A stretch of DNA of 64,000 nt, from positions 61,001 through 125,000 of the forward strand of contig JACEFZ010018321.1 in assembly GCA_014155875.1 (NCBI GenBank), written 5' to 3'. The position numbers and the translations under genes were made by a program. The number at the start of each line of letters is the position of its first letter. Positions within the stretch are counted from its first letter, which is position 1. The notes beneath the pieces were generated by a model, which saw only the letters and a program-made list of their open reading frames with translations, made no database searches and was not told the origin of the DNA. Origin of the DNA: Cepaea nemoralis (taxonomy: Eukaryota; Mollusca; Gastropoda; Stylommatophora; Helicidae). Below, one piece after another: positions 21,672 through 34,244 of the stretch.

Positions 21672-24090
21672 TGTAACAGAATGGCCTCGGTTGTTGGGGT
21701 GAACACAAGAGCCGAGGTATCACTGGCACTCGTGTATACTAACCCCAGGGGTTGGACAGGTAGATACACTGATACTACTATTACTGACCCCCCTTTGCAA
21801 GGTAACAAATGGTATAAGTCAACAGGCCCCTCCCAGATTCTATCTACCCTCTACCTAGGGACCTTAACACCCCAGGCCTCGTCCAAGACCAACACACAAT
21901 AACTGTAGAGAAGACATGTCAACAATTAAACAATTTCTTCTTCTTCGTCTGCGTTCATCCGGACTTTTATTTTTCGGACGAGACCGCGTTGTGCCTGCTT
22001 AAAGCAGAGCTGCGTTCTTGCGCCGTTAGGCCGACACATCCGACTTCTGCGGGCATTTGTTGACCGGGTTAACCTTCCCGGGGGTTTCTTTGGACGCTTG
22101 ACTAATTAAACAATTTGATGTACACTAAAGACACAGGTATGAAAGGAACGTCCCGATAGGAGAGGATCTATATACAACATAGAGGATAGGTTAGAGAAAG
22201 AGCCAGAGATGATTCCAGGGTCATCCCTGGGCGTAAGTTGAATCTCAACAGCACGACTATAATATATCATCTTGGATAAAGCATTTCATAACATGGCTAA
22301 TGAATGTCTCGTGCGTGTTTCTACTCTCTGGTAGACGACTAACAGATGACTGGAACTCAGGATTTACCGGACTCCACCTGAGTCTGGTCCAGAACAATGG
22401 CAGCTTCAGTAAGATCTATTTAAGATCTGGGTCTGATGTATTCGTAAGTACCTGGTGCGTAACCTTAAGACGACAAAGTCAGGTTGGTCTTGTTAGGACT
22501 CGATACTGCTTCGAGCGTAATTACCTCACCTATCTTCGGGTAACTCTGGTACTACGTGGTGGTCTCACAAAAGGTTCGGTGGCGATCAACAACTATGATT
22601 GAGCTGAGGTGCTCCCAGAGCGATGAAGTTCCCCTAGCGAATTAGCAAAATCTTCCTTCAGAATCGCAGCTTCGTTGTAGAACACATATAACAGGCAACA
22701 CCTGCAAGGGAGAGTGGTAGGTGAGAGCATTCTTTACCAACACGGATCCACATGCATCCATCCACTACCAAACGCCTTCATCTCTAACTAATTAGTATGC
22801 ACATACATAATTAGGGAATTATCCCTATCAAGGCATAGTGGAAGCATGTATAGACATCCAATATCAGATGGCACCTGGATCAGCCCGTCGGAAAGATTAG
22901 GTTCCGTGCAGACTGAGTCTGATCCTATTTTACTCTCATACGTCTACCTTTCTATGGTCTCCGGTGGTTCTGTTATGTAACTGCACTAGTTATATTTACT
23001 AAATATGAACTGAATCTCCGGAAGAGTTGGTCCCTGGACCACACCCCCTCATTGGACTATAATTATGGTTATCAATCAACTAATTCATAAATTAACTAAT
23101 AAACACATAATACTGTGAATGAACAATGAATAATGAATCCATCCGTTTCGCTGCTGGGATATCGTTCCGAGATAAAAAGCGAAACCTTTCTTGATAATCC
23201 TCCTGTTAGGGATGGCAAGAAGTTATCTTTCATAAAACATGTATGATTTACCCCATGTGTCACGAGGTGTGTGTCCCTGTGTTCGAATGCTTCCTTCTCA
23301 AATGCAGTCCTGTATTTATCTATCCCTCTCGTTACCAGTCAAGGTGGATGATGTAAGTGAGCACCTTCTCCAGGATGCTAAGACCTTGGGGTGGCACAAC
23401 GCCCTAATCAGTCTCTCTTTACCAGACAGACCGCACTCCACGAAAAGATACAAACTCGAGCAGGCAAAAGGACGATTGATGGCTAACTTTATTTGGCTGT
23501 GCTGTGTTACACACGGGTACGAACATGCCATCCAGCCAGCCGCTCCACAGTCAACATGACCTTAGTATAAGGAACGTTACCCATTGTATAACCGAATGCA
23601 ACATGCTCCCGTCACAGAAGATCCAGCAATTCTTTCATACATCCCTACTGTGGCCGTGTCGTGCGAGTGTAGCTGTCGGAAGTAGGCATGGCGTAATGTG
23701 CTATTTAGTGCCCCTGACGGTTGGTCTGTTAATCGGCTAACACTTGTGATCTCGACTCGGGCACAGTTAGTAGTTGATGTCCGTGCGCCGTATTGGAATA
23801 CTGTACAAGTGTCATGTTCGACCTCTGCTGATAATCTGTGAGCTGATGCGAACGGTCCTATGTGTTGGAGCATAGCCTAGTGGATGCGTTCGTGTGAGCG
23901 TTTCATGTTGTAGTGTAGAGGAGTTGATGTTACCTGGTGTGAGTTCTGTGCTGAAGTGTCGCTATAACGCTGCCGTTGTCAAACGACACATCTTGTAACG
24001 TAACTATCGTGGTGCTTTCACTAGTTACATTTAGAGCTAAACTTTTGTGTTTTCCTTCTATTAATATTTTATATGTGAGCAGATCAATTA
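21672..24090. other. Intron segment without recognisable genes
   Basis: Homology with the paralogous intron stops at 21671, where a TGTAACAG block begins, suggesting one or more insertions. I see no coding domain. A short LINE/SINE tail lies within it (21937-22103). Homology with intron 2 resumes near 24100 (compare about 13037). Confidence 0.5.
21937..22103 (-). mobile_element. Short retroposon with (GAA)n tail and 13-bp target duplication
   Basis: The 167-bp insertion is bounded by AATTAAACAATTT at 21924-21936 and 22104-22116. On the minus strand it ends in AACGCAGACGAAGAAG. That end resembles the 3' end of the I-like LINE here (GCGAACGAAAGAAGAAG), suggesting use of the same reverse-transcription machinery. 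I see no clear A or B box, so it may be a severely 5'-truncated LINE. Confidence 0.75.
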
Positions 24091-24179
24091 GTCCATTACA
24101 TGGACTGAATACGTGATGTATATGACTGTATAGGCAACATTTATTAATACGAGTAGCATATCATTTGCTCCCATAACAA

Positions 24180-25370
24180 CCTTCCGGAAAACTTCTCGGT
24201 CATAAGCAAGATGTCCTGATTCCAATACACCCATATGGGGTTCATCCGCCATATCCTGCACTCATCTTCTATTTGGCCTTCCTCCTCATCTCTTCCCAGG
24301 CATATACCCCTCCATTATTGTTCTATCCAACCTATCATGGCGTTTCAAGTGACAAAAATATTTAAATTTTCTTTGTTTTATCTTCTTTAAAAGCAAATCT
24401 TCTTCCGTATTCAGCTCTTGAAGTATGGATGCATTTGTTTTGTTCTTTATCCAAGATATTCTGAGAACTCATATATACCATTTATATTCAAAGGCATTTA
24501 TGCGCTGTTCAGCTTGTTTAGTAAGTGTCCAGGTCTCACAGTCGTATGTTGCAATGGGAAGGACGCATGATCTCAAAGATCTAATTTTTGTAGTTCTATC
24601 TGTCCCACTCCATAATGTATTCAGTTGTTTTAGTCTTTGAAGAAGAATAGATATTTGTCGTTTAATTTCTTTTATTGTGACACCATTGTTGGTAATCAAT
24701 GACCCACGATATTCAAAATTTTTCACCACATCCAACTTTTCCTCATTAACACATATTTCTTTATCTTTCCATAATAGTTTTATCTGTATGCATTATCTTT
24801 GTCTTTGATATGTTAAGACATAAGTTGTGATTTTCACTAGTCTTTTAGGTTGAGGTTATTAAGTTTTCTATACTATTCTATGTTGTGGAAAGTAATATTG
24901 TATCATCAGCATATCGAATCTCTGATCACCAATATTCAGGGAATCATATTGCTCCCTGGTTATATCATCTCTTACATTTCTCATTATATTTTCGACGTGC
25001 AGGTCAAACAAATAGGGGGCAGCACACAGCCCTGACGGACTCCTTGCTTGATGTCAAACCAATCTGAAGTCTCGCCACCTATTCTAACCGCTGCTTGTTA
25101 TACACAGTCAAATGCCTTTTAATAATTCACAAAACATGAGAATAGGTTTACATTAATTTCTCCACACTTATATATTATTAAACGCATGTTGATTATGTGA
25201 TCTCTTGTTCCTCTTCGTTGTTTAAATCCACCTTGAACCACGTTAATCTCTTCTTCCATTTTCTTACGAAGTCTTCCCATTATGATTTTAGTAGAATTTT
25301 ACTTGCATGACTGATCAGGGTAACAGTTCTATAGTTGGTGCATAATTTCATGTTGCGCTATCTTGGTATT
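24180..25370 (-). pseudogene. Decayed non-LTR reverse transcriptase
   Basis: Minus-strand frames with many stops show, in order, a LCAAPYLFDLHVENIMRNV block (RT motif 4-5 region), then VVKNFEYRGSLITNNG, RQISILLQRLKQLNTLW and CETWTLTKQAEQRINAFE. This is the standard LINE order of RT palm, thumb and C-terminal region. It lies in the intron between exons A1 and B1. No intact catalytic YADD is readable. Confidence 0.75.
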
Positions 25371-25515
25371 GAAATGAAGATAGTAGATAATTTATTCAGG
25401 CAGGTAATTTCACTTTTGACCGAGATGTTTTTCGAGAGAATAGTTAAGTTAGTTAGTATAGTTTTTCGAGAGAATGTAATGGGGGAATTGTTCTGCAAAT
25501 GACAAGCTAGTGTAC

Positions 25516-25517
<2 letters not shown>

Positions 25518-25577
<60 letters not shown>
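25518..25577. repeat. (GAT)n tract
   Basis: About 20 GAT triplets at the 3' end of the minus-strand RT fragment that follows. Confidence 0.95.
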
Positions 25578-25589
25578 CGACGATGATAA

Positions 25590-26000
25590 CTAAGTATAAA
25601 ATACTTTTATCAATGATACATGTTGATATGCATCATCATCTTGTGCCATGCCGATAAGCGCTGACGGTCATAGTTGGCGATCTTACCCGATCACGAAAGT
25701 CGTGGATCAGATGTGTGTTCTTGTCTCGACCATACCATGTTGTCCAGCCATGCAGATATATAATTCTTTGCCTTCTCCTTGTTTCTCTCTCCCCCTCCGC
25801 ACCCATCTTGCCAGTTGTCACCAAATTCTCTAGTGTATTCCTTCTCATAACGTGTCCAAAATATTTCCACTGTCTGAGTCTGATTTCTCCAATCAACTTT
25901 ACATATTTGCTTCTTGTGGGACTTGCTCATTTGTATTGTGTGTAATTTCCTCACAATCCACATCTCCACAACCATTAGTTGTTGTCCATGTTTCATAATA
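25590..26000 (-). pseudogene. RT C-terminal fragment, paralogous to 13263-13715
   Basis: Minus-strand frames read LRQWKYFGHVMRRNTLENLV, TTGK and TWYGRDKNTHLIHDF and end near a HGT stop, the family C terminus. It is positionally equivalent to 13263-13715 in the other module. A SINE-like tail follows at 26020-26160. Confidence 0.78.
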
Positions 26001-26251
26001 TTACAGAGAAATGTTGTTTTAATTAGTTACACATCCTTTACAGGACGTAACAGTCATTGTTTGGCTGTTCATGATTTCTGGGCAAGTTTACCTTCAGTAG
26101 TTTGCCATTGTTTCTGATCGACCAGTACCCATACTATTTCATAAAAACCAACGTAAGGCGGACTGCTGCTAAATCACCCACAATTGTGTTTCGAACGCAG
26201 GTATGCGTCTTTAACTTCTTCGCCACGGAGCATGAGAAAGGTTGATATTAC

Positions 26252-26418
26252 CTGTACTCAAATGACAGCAACACAGGCTCCGTCCGGGATTTAATAATTA
26301 GTGTGCAGTCCGAATTGTTGGCATAGCTACCGTAGGGATAGTTTGAACTCTGAATGGTGAAAGAATCACTAGTTGGCGTCACATAGAGACCTGCCGGCGA
26401 GTTATTCTGACACATCTT
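26252..26418 (-). CDS. Multi-CUB secreted protein, exon A1 (N-terminal half of CUB domain 1)
   Basis: A 167-nt exon (55 codons plus two bases) with a TTCCACTTACAG acceptor at 26419 and a GTAATATC donor. It starts in phase 0, matching the signal-peptide exon at 33129. It encodes the CUB N-terminal half: TPTSDSFTIQSSNYPYGSY, NNSDC and VLLSFEY. Asn-Asn-Ser and Asn-Asn-Ser-Asp offer N-glycosylation sites. With B1 it forms a complete CUB domain of roughly 105 residues, the usual size. Confidence 0.88.
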
Positions 26419-26593
26419 CTGTAAGTGGAAAATGGAATCAGTGATATGAATTATATTTAATATATAAAATAAAAATTTGAATTAACCAGATATATTTGTT
26501 TAGATGAATGAATACGTTTGTACTGTATCCATACATAATCATATTTTCATCTACTCCTCTTTCTCCTCCGCCTCCTCTTCATCCTCATCTACA

Positions 26594-27095
<502 letters not shown>

Positions 27096-27109
27096 AGCAG
27101 TTAGTCAGG

Positions 27110-30100
27110 TCTTAGTCAGATATGACTGAGCTACCGTATGACAGTAGACGGTACTACCTGCTTTCTGTCAGCGCCGAATGTTGGGCGGCGCTTACCAAAC
27201 CCGACACCCCACATTGTGCCAACGGTTTCGGGCGGAAGAGCGCAATTGGGAGGGTACTAGCCTTATCCTGGTGCGAGGAAATGCAACCCAAAGACAAAAT
27301 AAGTCATGGCAGGGCAGACCAGGCCCTAAGCCTTGGTTGGCAGCTGGTCTAGGATCGAAGCTCCGACAGGCGGACAGTTAGAGCATTGCTTTGCTGATCC
27401 GGCAGCTTCTGCAGCTTGTCTTGTTCCAGATTATAGGTGTCAACTTTCCTCTGGAGTGAACTAGGCAGGCCGAGAGAGGGATCATGCTGCATGGGCAACA
27501 CATGGTTTCTTTATTTTAGCCCAGGCTTTGTGCTATGGAGAGGCAATAACTCCATCCCTGGTCTTAACCGGTCTCGGAATCAAAGCGAGAGGCAACTGTT
27601 ACGGGTTATAAGTCCTTGTCAGTTGGCGTAGACATGGGGCGCCACGCGTTGCCTCTGACGGTGGGAGACACCTACAGGTGTCACTGATCAGCTACCGCCC
27701 GCCTCAAGCTGGGCAGCCCCCAGCCAATTGGGTGCTGATCCGCCACAGCCTGCCTGCTTCAATGGGTGCTTGGGGCTAGGACAAAATCTGAATCGCAGGC
27801 TGTAAAACCAATGCACCAGGTACTAATAAAAAGAATAGAAACCTCAAGCTACGGCTTGCAACCTGGAACGTGAGAACCATGTGTCCAGGATTTTCCACTG
27901 ACTTGACAAATATTGACGATGTGAGAAAAACGGCTGTGATTGATGCTGAACTCAATCGTCTTAACATTGATATTGCTGGCCTGCAGGAGACTCGCCTCGC
28001 TGAGGAAGGGTCACTCAGGGAAAACAATTACACCTTTTTTTGGAAGGGAAGAGGGCAGGCAGAAAAAAGGCAACATGGTGTGGGCTTTGCAGTGAAGAAT
28101 TCGCTACTGGGAATGATTGATATCCCAGCTGGAGGTAATGAAAGATTATTATCACTGCGCTTGGCAACCTCTTGTGGATTTGCCACCATTCTCACTGCAT
28201 ATGCACCGACACTCGCTTCCTCTGATGATGTGAAGGATACGTTCTATGAGCAGCTAGACTCTGCGATCAAGGCAGTTCCAAAATCCGACTACATTTATAT
28301 GCTCGGTGATTTCAATGCTCGTGTGGGCAAGGACTCGAGTTCATGGCCAGTGTGCCTTGGAAAATACAACATCGGTCGCATGAATGATAATGGGCAAAGG
28401 CTGCTGGAGCATTGCACTAGAAATGACCTATGTATTACAAACTCCTTTTTTAAAACAAAAGAGATGCATAAGGTCACATGGAAACATCCAAGATCCAGCC
28501 ATTGGCATCAGCTGGACTTCATTATCACACGGAGACAACATCTGAACCATACATCATTAACTCGAAGTTACCACAGTGCTGACTGTGATACAGATCATTC
28601 TTTGGTTGTTGCAAGGGTTAGACTGAGACCAAAGAGAATCTACACAGCTAAACACAAGTCTAGCCCCAGGATTAATATTACTAACACTCACGATCCTGGA
28701 AAGTGCTTTGAATTTCAACAGCAACTTGAAGACGCTTTCAATGATACATCAGAAAATTGTATAGTAAATGATAAATGGAGTAAACTTAAGGAAACTATTT
28801 ATAAAACAGCGGTAGGGGTTTACGGCACTGTGGATCATAAGATGCAGGACTGGTTTGCGGCAAACAGCCAGATACTGCAGCCCTTGATTGATAAAAAGAA
28901 GATAGCTCTCTTAAGAAACAAGGAAAGACCAACGCGTAACACTCTGAGTGAGCTGAAGCAAGCGAGGAAGGATGTACAAAAGGCTGCCAGGCAGTGTGCG
29001 AATGACTATTGGATCAAGTTATGTGAGTCCATTCAAATCGCAAGTGATAAGGGAAACATCAGAAGCATGTATGAAGGGATAAAGAAAGCCTGTGGTCCAA
29101 TGATCAAAAGAAGTGCACCGCTGAAAACCTTGACTGGAGAAATCATCACTGATAAGAAACAGCAGATGGATAGATGGGTCGAGCACTATTTAGAGCTTTA
29201 CTCAAGTGAGACCAAGCTAGCGGATGATGCCCTCAACGCCATAGAGGCCCTGCCAACTCTTGACCACCTGGACACACTTCCCACTATAACAGAAGTTAAG
29301 TGTGCTATAAATGAGCTTGCATCTGGCAAGGCTCCAGGTAAGGATGGGATTCCAATAGAGGTAATCAGGAGTGGGCAAGACACACTCGCTCTACAGATCC
29401 ACCAGCTAATAGAGCTATGCTGGCGAGAAGGACAAGTCCCACAGGATTTCAAAGATTCAAACATCATAACGCTGTACAAGAACAAGGGAGATCGGAGCGA
29501 CTGTAACAACTATAGGGGTATCTCACTTCTGTGTATTGTTGGGAAAGTATTTGCCAGAATTGTCCTGCACAGACTTCAAGTCCTGGGAGATCAAGTCTAC
29601 CCCGAATCACAGTGCGGCTTCCGTCAGAACCGGTCTACCATTGATATGATATTCTCATTGGGACGGATGCAAGAAAAATGCCGGGAACAAAATCAGCCGC
29701 TGTTTATTGCCTTCATCGACCTCACAAAGGCATTCGATTTGGTCAGTCGTGAGGGTCTGTTCAAAGCACTAAAGAAGATTGGCTGCCCACCAACTCTTCT
29801 GTCCATTGTGGAATCGTTCCACACAGGCATGAAGGGTATAATCAAGTTTGATGGCTCAACTTCAGAAGAGTTTGAAATCAAGAGTGGAGTTAAGCAAGGT
29901 TGTGTACTAGCCCCCTACCCTCTTTGGGATATACTTTTCACTTCTACTGAAATATGCCTTTCGTGATCAGGATGACGGTATATACATTCACTCACGCTCA
30001 GATGGTGGCCTCTATAATGCTCAGAGATTGAAGGCCAAGACCAAAATTAGCAGGGTACTAATCAGAGAGTTGCTTTTTGCGGATGATGCTGCGATTACGA

Positions 30101-31075
30101 CCCACTCTGAGGAAGAATTACAACATCTACTATCTGCATTCTCCAATGCTTGTTCTGAATTTGGTTTAACAATTAACAAGAAGAAGACACAGATTATGTC
30201 ACAAGGTGCACATGGTGTACCATCAATCTTTATTGACGACGCCGAACTGGAGATAGTAGACCACTTTACATATCTAGGATCAGAGGTAAATAGCAAATTA
30301 TCCCTCGATCAGGAAATCAACATCAGGATTGGCAAGGCAGCAACAACAATGAACATGTTAGCAAAAAGAGTCTGGGAGAACAGGAAGCTTACTGCCAAAA
30401 CAAAGTCCTCGTCTACCAAGCCTGTGTCCTTAGTACTCTTCTTTATGGCAGTGAAACCTGGACAACTTACTCACGCCAAGAGAAACGTTTAAACAGCTTT
30501 CATATGCGGTGTCTGCGAAGAATACTTGGTATTAAGTGGCAAGACAAAATCACAAATACTGAAGTATTGGAAAGATCAGGTTGTGTGACGGTGTATTCCA
30601 TGCTCAGTCTTCGTAGACTTAGATGGATAGGACACGTTAGGAGGATGGATGATGGTAGAATACCAAAGGACATCTTTTTTGGGGAATTACAGACGGGTAG
30701 GAGATCTCAGGGTCGGCCTCTACTACGATACAAAGATGTGTGTAAGCGGGACATGATTGATACAGGCATTGATAATGCACATTGGGAGCACGTCGCCGCT
30801 GAACGTGTTGCATGGAGGGCAACTATCAGAAATGGAATAAAGACAAAAGAGAAAATGATTGTAGATAAAGCACACATAGAGCGTGAGAGACGTAATATGG
30901 TGCAAAATGGTGGAAGTGACCATGTTTTCACATGCACCTACTGTGGGCAAACATTTGCAGCAAGAATTGGCCTTACCAGCCACACTCGCCACCGCCATGG
31001 ATCGTAGTTATTAAGCCTTTTTGAAGCACAATGTACCAAACTATCGTCTGTCAAGACGGAAAGGTGCCAATGAAG
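27110..31075 (+). mobile_element. RTE-type non-LTR retrotransposon, near full length (copy 1)
   Basis: The element begins right after the TAG array with a ~750-bp 5' region and ends just after the ORF, where the TAG array and paralogous intron sequence resume. Insertion into a GTA/TAG microsatellite prevents a clear target duplication call. The 5' region has GC-rich blocks shared with 56565-57120 and 480-605. It lies in the first coding intron of the CUB gene, antisense to it. Confidence 0.85.
27840..31007 (+). pseudogene. RTE endonuclease-reverse transcriptase, frameshifted
   Basis: The APE-type endonuclease starts at ATWNVRT (27858 onward), upstream of the first in-frame ATG, so a true start lies before that ATG. 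Endonuclease landmarks: LQETRL, GDFNARVG, DCDTDHSLV. RT landmarks: GKAPGKDGIP, YRGISLL, GFRQNRST, FIDLTKAFD, GVKQGCVLAP, then LLFADDAAITTH. The C terminus has FTYLGSEVNS, RRLRWIGHVRRMDDGRIPKD and a C2H2 finger (CTYCGQTF...HTRHRH). One extra base near 29912, a further frameshift near 29970-30030 and another near 30405 break the frame. The total length, about 1050 codons, fits the RTE clade. Confidence 0.9.
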
Positions 31076-31499
31076 TAGTAGCATGAGAAACAGTAGTAGT
31101 GGTAGTAGTAATAGCAGTAGTAGTAATAACAAAAGTCTACACACATTTTGGTACCTTAAATTGTATAGCTGTTCTTTGGTAATTTTGTTTTGCTGATTAC
31201 AAAAAATGTATTAACATTTATTCTATCAGTTCTAGTGTGCTTTTGAGTTAACTAAGAACGACATTATTAATAGGGCAATTGTTATGTACAAGGCTAGAGT
31301 TAGTTGCCATCAGTGGGATTGTGACTGTAATCTGCATTCATATTATATGTAATTACGGTGCATTTATTTCCAATTCTTAACCCTTTGAAAATAAAGACTT
31401 ATTATTATTATTATTATTATTCATATAAAAGACAAAAAATAATGTATTTAACCTTTACCACTAGCATTTTTAAAAACAATTGTAGTCAACACACGAAAA

Positions 31500-32190
31500 G
31501 CTTCTTTTCGAGGACTGCCTGGGATGTGATATGCCTAAGGGTCCCACAGTAATCTGCCATCATGTGGAAGCCTCAAAGTCCCAGGTATATCTCTTCTATT
31601 GGTTTTATATCTTTGTAAAATCTTTCACCTTGCTCCCCATTAAAGTCTCCAAGATTCTCGGACAAGAAATGTAAACGTTTATGGAAGTAGTGCAATGTTA
31701 TGCTCATGTTGCATCCAAGCTTACAAAAATTCGACAGCATGTTTTGAACTAATTCAGAAACATTGTCTGCTGTAAAGTAACCAAGAAAGATTTGCGCAGT
31801 AGAAACAAATAATGACAAATATGTGGACTCTGTTATGTTCATCGAATCAATAAACTTCGGATCGTTCAGTACCTTTATAATGTGAGGTCCATCAAGAAAT
31901 CCAACTTTTAGTTTGTCTATGCTCAATTGTGAAAACTTTCTGGATACGTAATGTAAGCAGACACCATCTTTGTTCAATGCCTTAACAAATTGCTTCATCA
32001 AGCCAAGCTTTATATGTAATGGTGGTAGTAGCAATCTTTTTCAATCAATGAGAGGCTTGTTGACAATATTTTCTTCTCTAACTTTAGATTCATCCATCAG
32101 CGGTCACTATATCTTTGCCAGTGCGTATCTTTTGCACTGATATCACACAACCATATAAAGCATGGATATTTTGTGAATCCCCTACTATTC
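31500..32190 (-). pseudogene. C-terminal part of the unnamed transposon-associated protein family (second module copy)
   Basis: The longest frame (31573-32034) carries LLPPLHIKLGLMKQFVKALN, LDGPHIIKVL and LGDFNGEQGERFYKDI. Upstream in sense is GFTKYPCF, in another frame. Motif order matches 18850-19640 and the flanking intron DNA is also shared. It is decayed but better preserved than its paralogue. The family is common in invertebrate genomes; I know no demonstrated biochemical function. Confidence 0.7.
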
Positions 32191-32199
32191 AGTTCTAAC

Positions 32200-33100
32200 C
32201 GTAGTATCTGTGTCTGCACACGTATTAATTCGTTTCTAAATCGTTTATTAATTAGCATGAAGTTAATGTAGGTGAATGTTTTCTTACCAGGGCTTCTCCA
32301 TCTGTAAAGTCATCTTTTATGGTGTTTAAACCAGATATTTCAAATAACCATACCCTGTTATTTTTGCCAATTCTTTGACTGTTTCTTCTTTTTCATTTCT
32401 TTTTTCCTAAATGATAGTCACCAACAACATCTTCCATTCTTGCCATTCTTACATTGTGTTCCTTTTTTTTTTTTTTTTGCCCTAGCTCGCTTTGAATCCA
32501 CGCGTAATTCATAAAAGTGTTTCCCTCGTCGTAAGGCGAACCCACTCCGAATTGAGAGGTACTTGTAAGTTACATCATCAAGTCAAGAACGAGAAGTCAA
32601 CATTTTAGTCCCACTGACCTGTGTAGGGTTGAACCCGCTACGTTTGTGTGTGGATCTGAGTCACGGAGAACGACTAAAGCAGTTATTAACTATAAACATG
32701 AATTAACTGCTGCCTGCACAGAATAAAAGCACTAGAATCGTACGAAAGAATCATTAATCTAGAGTTTAGCATTAGAGCTAGACCGATACTGGAGAATCAA
32801 GAGACGGGAAGACTCTGGCGCAAGATACACACTGTTAATATATTTACACAATATAATAAGAAAGCTTACCTAAGGAACTCACAGGGCAAAAGCAATAAAG
32901 GTTGCCCTAAAACACACGAGCAGATAACTAGATACATGGATTAGAAATATAAGGAAGGCGTGGAGGGAGCTGCAGTACACAGTAGAGGATAGTGGGGCTT
33001 CGTGTCAGTTGGTTGATGTCCTCTGTTCCATTCGGGAATCAGAATCAGCAGCAGAAGAAGAATAAACAGTAGCATGGTAACTGATATGCCACGCATGGGA
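32200..33100. other. Intron segment without recognisable genes
   Basis: AT-rich DNA with a T run near 32468. No coding domain or repeat unit was recognised. It lies between the signal-peptide exon and the transposon remnant. Confidence 0.5.
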
Positions 33101-33128
33101 CAATAGACAAAACAGGATTAATACATAC

Positions 33129-33212
33129 CCAGTCATCTGCGGTAGCAATGCAAAAGAGCAGTCCGGCGATAATCACAAGTAATGGGGAAGTGTGCTTCCT
33201 GAACAGCTCCAT
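33129..33212 (-). CDS. Multi-CUB secreted protein, start and signal-peptide exon
   Basis: ATG at 33212 opens 28 codons ending at a GTATGT donor (33123-33128). The peptide has a short basic start (MELFRKH), a hydrophobic core (LLVIIAGLLFCIA) and a small-residue cleavage region (ATADDW), a textbook secretory signal. The exon extends 39 nt upstream as 5' UTR to an acceptor, TTTTACAG, at 33252, so at least one more 5' exon exists. It ends in phase 0 and joins exon A1 in frame. All seven exons together give 1176 nt without a stop. An in-frame Kozak context cannot be judged further. Confidence 0.83.
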
Positions 33213-33364
33213 TCTTCAAATGAAACGACGATTTTGTTTCAATGTGCTCAGCTGTAAAACATAAAGGATTGTAATTTGAGCATTTATTGGTGCTGCTTCG
33301 GAGTTGGTGCACTATACTAAAACGCTTCTTGTTTGAATGTATGAAATGTTTCCTTATGGTCATT

Positions 33365-33605
33365 ATCGCCGGCTTCGTGGCTGAGAGGTTATGACTTTTC
33401 TCCGTAATCTCGTATACTCTCGTGGGTAATGTGATGACGGTGAGAATCAGCAGTGGTTCGAATCGCATCGGTAACTTACGAGGTATGTGAGCCGGCCGCT
33501 CATAAAGCAATGGCAAACTACTGAGCGAAATCTTGACAAGAAATCAACATACAGCTGAAAGATGCTAGTGTTGACAGCAATGTCCTGTAAAGGATATGAA
33601 AAAAG
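33365..33605 (+). mobile_element. tRNA-derived SINE, family 3
   Basis: A box TGGCTGAGAGG at 33378-33388 and B box GGTTCGAATCG at 33455-33465. The body includes CAATGGCAAACTACTG and TGTCCTGTAAAGGAT. The same body appears on the minus strand at about 26020-26160 and 13715-13850. The A-to-B distance is long for a tRNA, so the head is rearranged or intron-bearing. Confidence 0.75.
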
Positions 33606-33672
33606 GTCAATATCAGCCTATTAAGAGAGGTGTGCCACAATGAAGTGTAATATCTCCAGAACTGTTTTCTCT

Positions 33673-33764
<92 letters not shown>

Positions 33765-33771
33765 TATCATC
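33673..33771. repeat. (ATC)n tract
   Basis: About 33 ATC triplets. On the minus strand it is the GAT tail directly after the stop of the RT fragment at 33772-34040. Confidence 0.95.
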
Positions 33772-34040
33772 AAGTGTATTGCCGACTGGCGTAAACGTTT
33801 ATGACTCTCCACAGATCTCTGTCTTTGGTTTTCTGGATCAACTCAGCCGTTGATATTCCTCCATGCCACAGTCGCAATCCATCCAGCATCATTTCTCGTG
33901 GTCTGCCTCTGCCTCTCTTCCCCTCGATCTTTCCAGTTGTCACGATGATCTCCAGCGCCTATCTTCTCATTACATGACCCCAAAAAAAGTTGTTTGTCTC
34001 TTTCTTATTGTTGTATATAATGTTCTAGTTGTCAATACAA
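33772..34040 (-). pseudogene. RT C-terminal fragment with GAT tail
   Basis: Minus strand: GHVMRR, EIIVTTGKIEGKRGRGRPRE, LRLWHGGISTAELIQKTKDR and NVYASRQYT, then stop and GAT array. It lies head-to-head with the plus-strand RT fragment at 34060. Confidence 0.85.
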
Positions 34041-34059
34041 TGAAAATATGTTTATAAAT

Positions 34060-34244
34060 TTATAAGATATGAGAGAAATCGCCCTTGGGGAACATAACAT
34101 CAATAACACTAGATATGCGGATGGCACGGTATTGGTTGCAGACAATGAACAGGATCTGCAACATCTAGTAGATGCGGCGGTTATTGTACACAGTGAACAA
34201 CTAGGGTTAAAATTACATTGTAAGAAGACACAGATTACGGTCGT
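34060..34244 (+). pseudogene. RT fragment, left part, interrupted by the LTR element
   Basis: Encodes the RT catalytic region with YADGTVLVADNEQDLQHLVD (YADG where most relatives have YADD) and LGLKLHCKKTQ. The frame is cut at 34244 by insertion of the 20-kb nest and resumes at 54227 with VTKNKEIPKC-like coding. GTCGT is duplicated at both junctions. Confidence 0.85.

Noticed and set aside
33133..33516. 127-codon minus-strand protein spanning the signal-peptide region
   Set aside because: It uses a different frame from the signal peptide, crosses a good splice acceptor and includes SINE sequence; it is a shadow frame.
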